Origin: Archilochus colubris
Taxonomy: Eukaryota; Chordata; Aves; Apodiformes; Trochilidae
Direction: 5' to 3'
Assembly (NCBI GenBank): GCA_023079485.1
Contig: CM041083.1
Coordinates: 104,423,054 to 104,487,053, forward strand
DNA: 64,000 nucleotides
Part shown: one piece after another, positions 46,927 to 58,838 of the stretch
Layout of the letters: every line of letters begins with the position of its first letter
How positions within the stretch are numbered: position 1 is the first letter of the stretch
The notes under the pieces: generated by a model
Seen by the model: only the letters and a program-made list of their open reading frames with translations
Databases searched by the model: none
Told to the model about the DNA's origin: nothing
Made by a program: the position numbers and the translations under genes

Positions 46927-49900
46927 CAGTTTCAACATCTACAGGCCCCTTTCACACAGTAAGTAATAGAGTGAACTTTGCCATTGAATTCTCTTAAGTA
47001 GCATATAGGTTTGTGTTAAAAACACCTTTTCCTGGTATCTGTTGGTGATAAAGTGATCTTAAGACCCTCCATTCTCATCTGTGACAAGATGAAAGAAACC
47101 TACTAAAATATAATTTCCAAGAGACTTCAGTGGGACAAGGTAAAAGGCAATAGATTTATTTTTTGAATTTTATTATACCTATTTTTTTTAATATCCCATT
47201 GATTTATTTATTTTTTAGTGGCATACCATAAAAATCATTGCTTACTTTCAATGTATACTTGTCCTCTCCTAGCAAGCCTCCCCAAAGCTGCTTCTACAGA
47301 TGCTTTCTTATCATAAGGAATCTTTTCTATTATATATTTTCTACGCAATATTGTAATAGTGAATATATTTTAAAACTTTTATACTTAATTACAAATCAGT
47401 CTGATAGTGCAAACAAGCTTTGATATTTCTTTGTACTTCAATTGAATAAAATGGTACACAGCAGCACCAAGACAGCTGCATTTGCCTAATGCACAAAGCA
47501 AACAACCAGTTACATTGGAATTCAGGTCTTGTGGCCTCAGTCCTTAGAAGCTATTTTAGTAAAAAAAAATTAAATAATAGTAAAAAATAAAACACAAGCA
47601 TAAAGTGCCTGCTGTGTAGGCAGGATATATATCAAAATTTTGTGTGTTTTAGTGAAGCATTTACAGAAATAACAGTCTTGAGGCCCTCATGTTTATTTAA
47701 GTGTTCTGAAAAACGCACTCATTAATAACTGCCTTAACATCTCTAAGATCGCTTCTTTTTTGTAAAAATCATACAGGATTATTATTGAAATACCATTTTT
47801 GCTTTGGGAAGAAGCCCTGACTGCTCTGACAAACATAATTTCAGTCATAAAAAAACGGAGGAACTCTGAACTGAAGAATGATGACTGTCATCATCATAGG
47901 GCTTTGTTATACCACTGGATTTTCTTTTTTTTTAGAGCAAACATATCATTAAGCTTTGAGAAAGATGATGTCATGCTTTTTGCTATCTGTCAGTTTAATA
48001 AGGCATCTTCATTAATACTATATATAAGACCAGGTTGCTGAAGAGGAAAGAAAGGTATATTTAATATTTTCCACATGTAGCTCAAATATCAGAATGTGTT
48101 ACTTCTGGTACTCAAGTATTCTTTTATCAGAATTTGTGCCAAAGCTGCAGTGTCAGTATTCTACATCTGAATCTGTTTCTTCACTTCAATTGTTGTCCCA
48201 ACTTGTCTAATTCTAAAGATTTGACATTAGTGATTTTAAAAAATCAGCCAAATAATTTAAATTATTTTTTCAAATATTGTGTAATGAAATATGCACTGGA
48301 ATTGTATATTATGTTTTAATTGATATATTTTACAGTAAGATACAATACTTGCACAATATTTGATCTGAAGAATGGATGTTCCCGGGCCGCCAGTTTGCAA
48401 GTCAATAAAATTCAGTTCTGTGCATACGTAGATAATAGCTGATCTGTTAATCAATGTCATTGGCACACTAACATGCTTTACATAACCATACATATGGTAA
48501 CAAAACTGTTTGAGTATCAAAGGAAAAACTGCAGTTGCTGCAGAGTATGTAGCAAAGCTCAGAACCACTGAACTTTGCTTGTAAGGATTTATTCCAAACA
48601 TAAAACTTCAACTACATTCCCTGAAAGGCTTCTCAGGTTTCAGTCCTTTCAGTGCTGGGCATACTAGCTGTATAGAGAGTGTTTTCCAACTTATTATTTT
48701 GAATTTTGTAGGCTTCAGAAACCTGTCTGGTTTAATTAGAAATCAAGAATTCACTCAAGACTTTTACTGACTCTCATGTCAGGCTTCAGAGTGCAGCTAT
48801 ATTCTATTGGATATTCCAATGTGAGATTTGAGTGGCAGCTATTCCTCTGGCAAGTATGAAAAAAAAATGCTTCTGAGAGACAAGTGGGAAAAGCTGTGAC
48901 TTTGAATCATTTTTAAAAATAATTCCTTTGTGGTGGTGGAATAGAAACTCTGTTGGAGGAATAGCACATTGTCATGCACTGGTACAATTATGTCATGCTT
49001 AGCTCGCTCAGAAGGAATCTTTATAACCTTAAAATTCAGAACTAATTTCACTAACAAATAATGAAATGTACCTCTTGTTATTACAACATTTGTTCTGATT
49101 GTAACAGGGCTTTTTAAAAACCAGTTTGTGGTATTTTCCTGTTGCCCTTGAAATAGTAGAAACACATCCCAATATGTTCTAGGAAAAAAAAATACATTAT
49201 TGAAATATGTTTTAAATTAATTATTATTTTCACTTTCCCCATAGCTTTAGGCCCTTGAAATGTAATTTAATAAATTGAAAGTTCTTTTTCATTTAAACAT
49301 ATATTGTGGAGTCAAAACTAATAATTTGACTAACTTCAGTGAGACTACAAGCAAATAAATAATAATGTTCTCTTCACATTAACACCAAATCCAGAAGCAA
49401 TGTGTAAAATGTGTAGGATCACACACCCTTCTTGTGCATCTCCTTTAATATATTTGTGATTGGAGAAACCAGGTTGGAATACACAGTGTTTATATTGTAT
49501 ATATGTGCTTATAACACTGCATGACAGTGTTTAGTCTCTAAACTCCCTTTGGTAAATGCACGCTTTGCCTACATTGTAAAGTTGCTAGACCTGTGTCGTA
49601 TGAATATGATTAAATCTCGTATAAAAGAAAAAAAAATAATACAACTCAACCCAGTATATTTTTAGTTATTTTCCAATATGACATATCATGAAAAATTACT
49701 ATTATGTCCATATCAGTTATAGGAAGTTCTGGTCTTTTCACTACAGCGATGTACTTAAGAGGAAAAAAAGTAAATTGGCTGGATTCTGCAAAGAGGCACA
49801 AGACACAATTTAGTTGTTTTGGTTTGATTTTGTTCTTATTGTGAAGTACACAGGGATGATGGGTCACTGATTAGATGAGAAATTAATTGTTCATTTGTTT

Positions 49901-50139
49901 TTGGTCTCCAAAATTAATAAAGGCAAATACTGTACATGGAAGAAAATACAGAATCAACCATCCTTTTTCCTACTTTTCCAATACAGTATTCTTTGTGAGG
50001 AGCTCACTACCTGCATCTATATATTAGTTTTTAACAACAGTCCCTCAATTTTTTAAAAATTCTTTTGTTATTTTTACATAATGTGCTTTATTATGCTTCA
50101 CACTGTAGAAATTTTACTGTGTGCCAACTAGATTGGCTT

Positions 50140-50275
50140 ATATCCAATACTTGTGGTCATCCAATTCTTTCTTTTCAGGGCTACTCTCAATCCATTAATC
50201 CCCCAGCCTGTACTGATATTGTGGATTGCCCCCAGCCCATGCAGGACCTTTCACTTGGCTTTGTTGAGGTGAGGG
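50140..50275 (-). mobile_element. CR1 LINE fragment
   Basis: Reverse CR1 ORF2: CCAATACTTGTGGTC, CAGGGCTACTCTCAATCC, CCCCCAGCCTGTACTG, TGGATTGCCCCCAGCCCATG, CAGGACCTTTCACTTGG. Both ends are truncated. Confidence 0.85.
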
Positions 50276-50316
50276 TCTTCTGAAGGTGTCTCTGGTTTAA
50301 CTTGCTACAGAAGGAA

Positions 50317-50472
50317 TCTTATTTCAGCCTTTCAGTACTTAAAAGAGGCTTATAAGAAAGAGGGAGACAGACTTCTTAGCAGGGCCAGTAGCTGCAGGAC
50401 AAGAGTCAATAATTTTTAACTGGAAGAAAACAGGTTTAGATTGGACATAAGGAAGATTTTTTTTTTTTTCCA
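50317..50472 (+). mobile_element. CR1 LINE fragment, opposite orientation
   Basis: Forward CR1, C-terminal ORF2 region: CCTTTCAGTACTTAAAAGAGG, TATAAGAAAGAGGGAGACAG, AGCAGGGCCAGTAGCTGCAG, TTTAACTGGAAGAAAACAGG, TAGATTGGACATAAGGAAG. It ends in a T12 run at 50459-50470, after which the expected CR1 sequence is lost. About 40 bp separates it from the minus-strand piece. Confidence 0.85.
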
Positions 50473-51805
50473 GAAGCAGGGAGTGCTGAGATGGAGCAAT
50501 TGCTATCTTGAGCTGGACCTCATGACAGCAGTATTCCACCTTCATATTCCCCAGACCTCCATGCTCTGGAACAGGATGCTTAGCTGCCTAAGAGTGCCAA
50601 TGCACATGGCTAGGACCAGGCTATGAACCAGGCAGGAACTGATGTAAGGCCCAGTTCATAGTTCCCTTGGGAAGCGTCTGTGACTCCTGATGTCAGCATA
50701 AATGCACAGAGATGGGCAAAAAACTACAGCACCAGTAGATACTTCTGTCTAAGCAGGAGCACTTCTCATACAGGGTGGGAGCTGCCACCTCATGTCCCCT
50801 GTGCCAATTGTGACATGGCCACCCCTGACCTGCTGCCCACTGTGACATGGCCACCACATCCCCTGGAGGGAGAGGAGAGGGTGGTGCCTGCCACTTCTCT
50901 CAGATTGATGTTGTCCTTATCCTGCTCAGGAAGAGCACCTGAGGTTGCAGGCAAATAAATGGAGGTGTCTTAAGCAATGGGTAGCATTCAGGTGCTTTAT
51001 GTACTTGAATGTGATCACTTTAGCTGTCATATAAAAGTGAGAGATATGAAATAGGACAGAGAAAAATGTTTGCCCTTTCAGATCAGCTAAATATCAAGGT
51101 ATGCAAGGGCATCTCAAGTTGCAAATTATTTTTTTAATTCAAGTCATGGTGCCCTGAACTGCACTGACTCTGTCTGCAAACACAGTATACATCAAGATGC
51201 ACAGAGAAGAATTAATGTATCTGAAAACAGGCTCTGCATTATCACCAGTTACTGTGAGGATTTCCACCCAAGAACAGTACAGTCTGGACGTAAAAGCTGT
51301 GTTGCATTTGTCTGCTTTACCTGGATGCCTCAAATAATCCACAAACTCACAGATGACAACAGTTATTTATCTGTCAGTAGCTGAATGCTCTCAATACAGA
51401 ATAATCTAATTGCTTGAAGTTAGATATCTAACAGCATTTTAGATATCATAAGGTATATTGACATCCCAAGACATCACTTCAGAGATTTGCTGTAGATTCT
51501 CTGTCACATATGGCACCACTAACCAGGTATCTTGGATATTCTAGGATATCTATCTTGGCTCTAAGTAGGTATATTTATACTTTATAATCTCTTTCCCACT
51601 TTAAGATATCTAAATTTAGTTGTCTAGAGTCTGGCATTGAAAGATACCATGAGGATTTTAATTCTGTGCTGAAGCAGCTATGACTTGTCTGGACTATTTT
51701 GGAACTGCCTGTCAAGATGGGATCATCCCACTCCTAGAAATGTTGTTTCTTTTGTGTTTTAGCTCTAGAGATAAGCCCTTTAGTTCAACAGGTGTGTCAT
51801 TTAAT
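50473..51805. other. Unique DNA, no gene seen
   Basis: A GC-richer patch lies at 50640-50960, with a repeated TGTGACATGGCCACC unit (two copies about 38 bp apart near 50810-50855). No gene recognised. Confidence 0.45.
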
Positions 51806-51861
51806 GGAATCATAGAATCATTTTGGTCGGAGAAGCCCTTTAAAATCATCAAATGCAACTG
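51806..51861 (-). mobile_element. CR1 LINE 3'-end relic
   Basis: GGAATCATAGAATCATTTTG, then GAGAAGCCCTTTAAAATC and ATCAAATGCAAC: the CR1 3' terminus in reverse, only about 55 bp. Confidence 0.85.
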
Positions 51862-54800
51862 TTAATAACTCATAAATTATGATTGTATGAATTAATTCTG
51901 AATTGCTTATTACAGCATGCACATCACATACATATATATACGTATATGCATATGTACAGCTGAGTCTTACTGAGATCTACATGTATTTCAGAATCTCATG
52001 AAATCATAACTGCCCAATTGCCCCATTAAGGATAATGCTGCAGTAGATCAGTGCAATACTGAAGGAAAGATAAATTAAAAACACAGTTCATTTCAGTCTT
52101 ATGCTCACAGTGTCATATCCACCAGAACTACTCATGGAAAAAAAAATTCCAGGTTGTCTGTCCTAGATTGCTGCAGTAACATGGAGGACAAGGTAGGGGG
52201 TGAGGTGTCAGTTTTGGAGCCCCTCATCACACTTCTTGTGGCACACTTCTTGTGGCATCACCTTGTGGCACTGAAAACTGGTAATGTGGTGGTCATATTG
52301 CACTGGCCATCAGGTCAGAAATGGGCATGTCTCTAAAATGCCTGGCATCAGTTATAAAAATGTCTGCTGGGCTGGGGCAGGTCTTGATTTTGGAGAAAGC
52401 ACAGGGCATGTATTGGTTTTCTCTATCGTCAGTCAGTTGCTGTAGATTTTTGAAACATGTTATAATAATGATAGTGAGCTCCTCAGAGAACAGCATAAAT
52501 GTGAGGAAGAGGAAAAATGCATTACACCTCCCTGCAGCCTGCCATGGCCTCTGCAGTCCCTCCTCCACTTTTCTCACCATATGAGGTTTTCCTCAAAATT
52601 GTTTCTGTCTCACAGACCCATCAGATGGGTCTTCTGATTCACCCAGTCATTGCTAAGATTTGCTTTGGGGATTTCTTTATTGTTCTCATGCACATGTTCT
52701 CCTGAGCTAGAATTTTGTCCTATTTTCCCATGCATGCATGTGGCATTGCCTGATCCAGGCAGCATTATGCAAAGGCCAGAGGATACCCCAGAAATGCTGC
52801 ATGGACATCCCACCAGGCACATGTGAGGCCTCTCAGCACCCACTTTGCACATGGTAGGAGGAAACAGGAAGCTATTGAGGCTGCTCAGAAGTCACATGTA
52901 TATAATGGGTTAAAAATGGCCAATTGTGGATGGCAGTCCTGTGCATGATGTGGACAGCACTGAAAGAGTGTCTTACAGAGCCCCCATCAGGAACCCAAGG
53001 GATGTGGCAGTGAGGACATGACTGTACATGGGTGGGCTGCATGTCCTTTCTGTGATCTATGTCTTCCAAGAAGCCCACCAGGCAGAAGAGGATGGAGCTG
53101 TGAGTTGTAATGTGAAAGACCAAGGGGGTGTCAGGGAGGCCTTGCAGTTTGACAGTCAGAAAATTTACTTGATATATCTGGATGCTCCCACCAGGCTGCA
53201 TACAGTAGGACTATCTAGCATGCTATAGCATGGTAGGATTTTTTATTCCATGTCACTGTTGGGGATGCAATGAAAGAGTGTACCTATAACCAAGAGGAAT
53301 AGCATCTGTGTATTCTATATGAAACAGATTAAAATAATTTATTAAGGAAAGGGACAAAAAATTTCCTCTTGGACTGCTGTGTAGTGGTCAAGATGATGAT
53401 AAACTTTTCTTTGTATGACATGAGCGTATACAATGTGTGAATACTGCTTCATTTTATTATCAAAAGTTGTAGAAAGCATGTGGGCTTTTCAAACAGAACT
53501 ATTTTGGGTCTGCACAATGTTCAATTCATTACAAACTAAAATTGTTTGTGGTTTTGAATTTAATAGTTTTGTCAGACTGATAAAATATCTGCTTTCTGCA
53601 AATAAACTTCCTGGTGGTATATTGCAATTCTCAGCCAGGTCTGTCTGTGTCAATTCATTCAACAAGGTCAGGTAGGCAGAGAGGAAAAAAATGAATATTT
53701 TCTGAGATGAACTGATTTCCCCTGTGGTTAGTAGAACAGATATGTGTGGACAATTGAAATTTTGCACATATATTTTTTTCTTTAAGACCCTGTCTGCAAC
53801 TGGCACGCACATCCAATAGAAAAAAAATTTAGAGTATTTGCTCAGTCTATGTTGGTAAAGAAGTATTTTGTACTGATGAGATTTAGCATGGAGTTATGGG
53901 AGTACAGAGATTTCATAAACCAGCTAGGTTGGCTGTCAGACATCTATTTATGTAATAAGAGATTTGGGGGATGATAGGACATTTAGTGGGATTTTGTAAA
54001 CAAAAAATTTGAAGTGGTTATATTCCACCTATCTAACTTTCTACCACTGTTTCCATCCTCAGTTGGCAATGTATTTTGGATTTATAAGTGTAATAATTTA
54101 TTTAAAATGATTTTAGTATAAAAAATAATTTGTAGAGCAAGACTGACACAGGCATTTTTAGAGTTATGTTTGCCTCTCTGTTCAAAGACAAAAATATGAT
54201 GAAGTTATTCATATGCATAACATCTACAACAAGAGAAGTGGTAGCAAGCATACTGAAGTGTGATCTTAATCTCATACTCATTTATTTTGTTGTCTATTTG
54301 AAAATGGCAGGATTTGTCACATTAATTTGCCTGATTTTTACATAAGCAAGCAAGCTAAGGGGTCTTGAATTTTAATTTTTTTAAAATAAGCCTATATTAA
54401 TCTAGGCATCTTATTAAAAGTCTTTTGGTCAACATAGAGGACAGCAAAATGTAGGGGAAATAAGAACCTATATAGAAGAAATAACAAGTGCATTAATTCT
54501 TTTGAATGAAAATAACAAAACAGAAAAAGGGTAAGTAAAGTGGAAGTAGTGTTTGATAGAAACAAGGGGAATAGCAAAATGGTAAAATTAAGGATTACTT
54601 TTGATGTGGGAGAAACAACAAAGGCAACAAAAAAAGTCATTAGAGAGGTAGAAGGGAAGAGGTTCCAATGAAAGATCAGTGAGTGAGCAAAGTGTAAGTC
54701 ATGGGGTGATTTAGCACTTATGAAGTTAATGAGAGATATAGAAAAGAAACATTCTGGTAAATAATGAGCCACTAATCAACCAGGTAATTAAGCAACAGTA

Positions 54801-55192
54801 TGCAAGTTCTTGTGGCTCTTACCTGTTCCATTAAATTTAAGTAGAAAGAACCTTAGCTTCTCTTTACATGTCAAAATACTGAGCCTCCAGTTCAGCACTC
54901 ATTAGGAAATAAATAACAAAAAAGGGAATTCAGTCTAAGGTATTTCAAAATCACAAATCATATGTACACAGTAAATGAAACAAAAGAACTAATGAGATCC
55001 TAGCAGCGGGATTAGTTTAGATGAGTTCTCTCCATTTGTAAGCAACACATTGCTGGGATTAGGGTGGTGAAGTATTTGGTAAATTTTGAGATAGTTTAGT
55101 GTTAGAAACATTGCATACACTACCAAAATGTGTGATAGAAATTGAAAAGGCTGTTTGAATGTAAGGCTGAAGTTTGATGTGATTGCAGTGTA
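51862..55192. other. Unique DNA, no gene seen
   Basis: 52130-53230 is less AT-rich and has medium open frames on both strands (up to 109 codons) without a recognisable domain. It includes a small tandem repeat of CACACTTCTTGTGG near 52228-52255. The 126-codon minus frame at 54392-54772 is AT-driven and domain-free. Confidence 0.45.
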
Positions 55193-55310
55193 TCACAGAA
55201 TCACAGAATCATCCGGGTTGGAAAGGATCTCTGAGATCATCAAGTCCAACCCTTGATCCACTGCCATTGTGGTTACCAGACCATGGCACTGAGTGCCACA
55301 TTCAGCCCCC
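55193..55310 (-). mobile_element. CR1 LINE 3' end
   Basis: TCACAGAATCACAGAATC, CGGGTTGGAAAGGATCTC, AGATCATCAAGTCCAACC, then CATGGCACTGAGTGCCAC: a well-preserved CR1 3' terminus in reverse, with octamer-like units at its outer edge. It ends where the plus-strand CR1 begins. Confidence 0.9.
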
Positions 55311-55626
55311 TGAGCTGGAAGACAGGGATGGAGAACAGAATAAATACCCCATAATCCAGCAGTTAACCACCTGCTTCACCATCTGGACACTCACAAATTT
55401 GTGGGCTGGAGGGGATACACCAGAGGGTACTGAGGGAGCTGGCAGAGGAGTTTCACCAAGCCTCTCTTCAACATTTATCAGCAGCCCTGATGATGACTGA
55501 ACGCTTGCCAATGGGACACTCACCTCCAAGAAGGGCTAGAAGGAGGATACAGGCAATTAGAAAGCCTGTCAGCCTGAATTTGCTACCAGGGAAGATCATG
55601 GAGCAGTTTATCTTGAGATCGCACAG

Positions 55627-56100
55627 ATGCAGGTGCAGGACAACCAGGGGATCATGCCTGGTCAGTATGAGTTCAGGAAAGGCAGGTCCTACTTGACCAA
55701 CATAAACTCCTTGTATGACCAGGTGGCCCACCTGGTGGATGAAGGAAAGGCTGGGCATGTTGTTTTTCTGGATCTTAGTAAAACCTTTGACACCATTCTC
55801 CTAGAGAAGTTGGCTGCCCATGGGTTAGACTGATGTACTCTTCTTTGGGTAAAAAACTGTCTGGATGGTTGAGCCCAGACAGTTGTAGTCAATGGAGTTA
55901 AATCCAGTTGGCAGTCAATTAAAAGTGGTGTTCCCCAGGGCTCAGTTTTGGGACCAGTCTTGTCTAATATCTTTAGCTATGATCTGGATGAGGGGATTGA
56001 GTATTCCTTCAGTAAGTTTGCAGATGACCCCACATTGGGAAGGAATGTTGATCTGCACGAGAGAGAAAGGATCTACAGAGGTGATAAGCAAAGGCCAATA
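55627..56100 (+). pseudogene. CR1 ORF2 reverse-transcriptase domain remnant
   Basis: The first open block (55627-55830) reads NQGIMPGQYEFRKGRSYLTN and then GHVVFLDLSKTFDTILLEKL, matching the fingers/palm of CR1 reverse transcriptase; FLDLSKTFDT is the family's [YF]LDLxKAFDT motif, with Thr for Ala. It ends in TGA at 55831-55833. Farther on, in another frame, are GSVLGP and [13 protein letters not shown] at 56017-56028 is the catalytic [YF]xDD motif and is intact. In the family this enzyme copies the element's RNA at the nicked target. Frameshifts and stops between motifs make this copy inactive. Confidence 0.8.
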
Positions 56101-56584
56101 AAATGAGGTTTAACAAAGCCAAGTGATGGGCCCTGCACTTGGGTCACAACAACCCCAAGCAATGCTACAAGCTTTGGGATGAGCAGCTGGAAAGCTGCTC
56201 GGTAGAAAAGGAGCTGGTGGTGCTGGTTGACATTCAGTTGAAAATGAGCTAGCAATGTGCCCAGATGGCCAAGAAGAGCAATTACGTCCTGGCCTGTGTC
56301 AGAAGTAGTGTGGCCAAAAGAACTAGGGAAGTGATTCTCCCCCTGTACTTACCACTGGTGATGTCACACCTCAAATGCTGAGTTCATCTATGGATTCCTC
56401 ACTACAAAAAGTACAATGAGGTTCTGGAGTGTATCCAGAGAAGAGAAATGAAGCTAGTGAAGGGTCTAGAGCACAAACCTTAGAAGGAGTGACTGAGGGA
56501 ATTGAGACTATTTAGTCTGGAAAAAAAGAAGTCTGAGAGGAGACCTCATCACTCTACAACTACCTGAAAGGAAATTGTAGTGCC

Positions 56585-56779
56585 ATGGGTATTTGCCTCT
56601 TCCCCCAAGTAACTAGTGAAAAGACAAGAGGAAAAGGAAATGGCCTCAAGTTGTGCCAGAGGAGGTTTAGTTTGGATATTATGACAAATTCATTTAGTGA
56701 AAGAGTGTTCAAACATTGGAACAGGATTCCCAGGGAAATGACAGAGTCCCCATCCCTGGAGGTGCTAAAAAACTTTTAG
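56585..56779 (+). pseudogene. CR1 ORF2 C-terminal remnant
   Basis: A 64-codon frame reading [20 protein letters not shown], then [20 protein letters not shown], and SLEVLKNF. This is the C-terminal tail of CR1 ORF2, where copies have a LFxQVTS...RGNGLKL...FxERVVKHWNRLPREVVESPSLEVFK order. It ends in a stop close to the family's normal C-terminus. It is out of frame with the upstream catalytic blocks. Confidence 0.8.
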
Positions 56780-56888
56780 ATTTGGAACTACACAATCCTG
56801 GTTCATTGGCCATGATGGTGCTGGGTTGATGGCTGGACTTGATGACCCTAGAGGTCTTTCCCAACCTTAATGTTTCTATGAACCTATG

Positions 56889-58690
56889 CTTTTACTTACA
56901 AACAAATCAAACTACTTCCATTATTATCTTTTCTATTCTGCATGTGTCAGAAAAGAGATTGAATTAAAAAATTCAGATTACTTTAAAATTGCAGCAAGAG
57001 GCAGAAGGACAGTAATTAGCAGGAATAGGGAGGAGAGCTGTCCCAGGTGTACGTGTGCAATAAAAACTAAAGCCAAAAGCAAAGAAACTTTGAGTAGGTG
57101 ACATATAAAAATTATGGTCCTCAAGTTTATCATGCTTGTGTCTGTTTCAAGGACAGCACTAGTAACCCAGAGCTTAATAGTATTTAGTGTTTCATTTTGT
57201 GCATGAAGATATATGCCTGGAATATTTTTGCATATATTCTGTGGCAGTGAATTCTTTGTCAAAACATCAATCTCAAAGGTCTGAAGGGCACAGAGCATTT
57301 GCTCTGATTCCAACTACCACTGCCTAACCATATATTTGGCTTCATAAAATCAACCCCTTAGCAAGGACTTATGAAGATGAAATGAGTAAAGCAATTTTTT
57401 CCAAATGTCAAACTATTCTAGTGAAATTTCAGCCTAGTATTTTTAAGTTTGAACATATGGATTGGTGGAATTGAAAGCAAATTTATTTTTAAAAATATGG
57501 AAAAGATGATTTTCAAAGCTTATGTATACGGGACATGCTTCCTCAGAAATAGAACATTTTATTAATAAAGCTGTAATCTGAGCTGATTGTAACTGCAAAC
57601 ATATGCTGCAAAAAACCCTCCTTTTTAAGTTAAAAAATAATTTGTAATAATCTTTTGTGGCACTAAACCATCTGCCCTCAGATTTTTTTCAAAGCATTTC
57701 TGAACCATTTAGGAATTCAGAGGCATTTTTTTACAGCTCAGCATGATGCTCTATGTTCCTCTCAGAGAGGTCCAAGAAAGCGTGGTTCTGGATAGGCACA
57801 GTAGGTTAGTTTGCAAAAGCTGTACAACTGCAGTAGCACAACCTGACTGTTATGCTGATTATCTGGGTGTCCCATCAGAGATAATTAGCTCCACTTATAG
57901 GTGCTGCACTTACTGCCTTTAGGGCTTTGCTTGGCTTAAGCTTGGAGTTCTTCCCCATTGTCCACTTTATGACAAAGAAACTACCCTTAGTCTCTATAGT
58001 CTCTGGACAAAACACGTAATAATAATTGGAAAGTCAAGTCACAGGAGTGGTAAGGGTCACACTGAGGATATGTGACAAAGGCAAGTCACTAAACCTATGA
58101 GAGCTTTAGTAGCTTATGTGATTTACAGATAAATCCGTATTTCAAGTGCCCTTAGACTTAGCGCTGTAGTTAATTTTGAATATTTGTGGAAGGTAAAATG
58201 AAAAGACCAGAACAATAATTGAGTGAAGCAGAAAATTGAAGGCTACTATTTTGTGAATTGATGTTCAGGGAACCAGGAATTGATTTCTGTAAAAAGCAGA
58301 GTGTTACTGTGATATGCTATTTTCTTCCTTGCAAATGATGTTTCTGTGGAGGAGGACCACTATGTTTATGTAAATTTAGATAATTTTTTTAAGCATTTTT
58401 GAATTTTTTAATTTCTTAAGGATTTCTGTCACCCTCATGAAAAAATCCTCTGTTTAAAAAATGTATTCATTCACTGAGATGCAGTGTCAAAGTCATTGCA
58501 GCAACAAATATTCATTCACTATAATGCCTGGATAGAAAAAGGCATAAAATGTTTGTGTAAGACGTTTCTTATGTTTTCTGTATTTTTTTCCCATGTGCTA
58601 ACCTTTATTTATAAATGCTTAGCATTATCAAATTGTTGATGTCTCTCTTTTTCTAGTTAATAGTCAAAATTTTCTGATATAAAGAGTATT
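56889..58690. other. Unique AT-rich DNA, no gene seen
   Basis: No gene, RNA or repeat recognised. Confidence 0.5.
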
Positions 58691-58838
58691 CTAGGATGCA
58701 TTAGGAGGAGAGCTGCCAGCAAATCAAGGAAGGTGACCCTTCCCTGCTGATGATAACTGATGGGAGACATGGGGAATGCTGGGGCCAGTTCTGGCCTCCC
58801 CAGGACAAAGGAGATTTGGAACTACTGGAGAGAGTCTC
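58691..58838 (+). mobile_element. CR1 LINE fragment
   Basis: Forward CR1 ORF2, C-terminal region: CTAGGATGCATTAGGAGGAG, GCCAGCAAATCAAGGAAGG, GGGCCAGTTCTGGCCTCCCC, then GGAACTACTGGAGAGAGTC. These match the CR1 order (GGGCTGCATTAGGA...CAGCAGGTCAAGGGAGGTGA...CCAGTTCTGGGCTCCCCAGTAC...CTGGAGAGAGTCC). Both ends are truncated. Confidence 0.85.

Larger units (their letters stand above)
43901..50139. other. Mostly unique AT-rich DNA, no gene seen
   Basis: Contains a GC-rich patch at 44270-44620, an imperfect GATA/ATA-rich tract at 45020-45110, a (CTA)5 run near 45269-45283, and a possible repeat at 46700-47060. No gene or RNA recognised. Confidence 0.5.
55311..56888 (+). mobile_element. CR1 LINE, 1.6 kb, reverse transcriptase through 3' end
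   Basis: A 5'-truncated CR1 that keeps the ORF2 linker, most of the reverse-transcriptase domain, the C-terminus and the 3' end (GACTTGATGACCCTAGAGG, TTTCCCAACCTTAATG, TTCTATGAACCTATG). The translated blocks below are in different frames, and stops such as TGA at 55831-55833 interrupt the frame. It is a pseudogene copy but the longest CR1 3' portion in the window. Confidence 0.93.

Noticed and set aside
51910..51955. Alternating AT/CA-rich palindromic run around ATATACGTATAT as a cruciform or origin
   Set aside because: It is short and common in AT-rich vertebrate DNA; there is no further support.
52154..53201. Olfactory-receptor-type pseudogene on either strand
   Set aside because: Checked the medium frames for receptor landmarks such as the MAYDRYVAIC-type motif; none is present.
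54392..54772. 126-codon minus-strand frame rich in Phe and Leu
   Set aside because: It looks like a chance hydrophobic frame in AT-rich DNA, with no domain, promoter or splice context.
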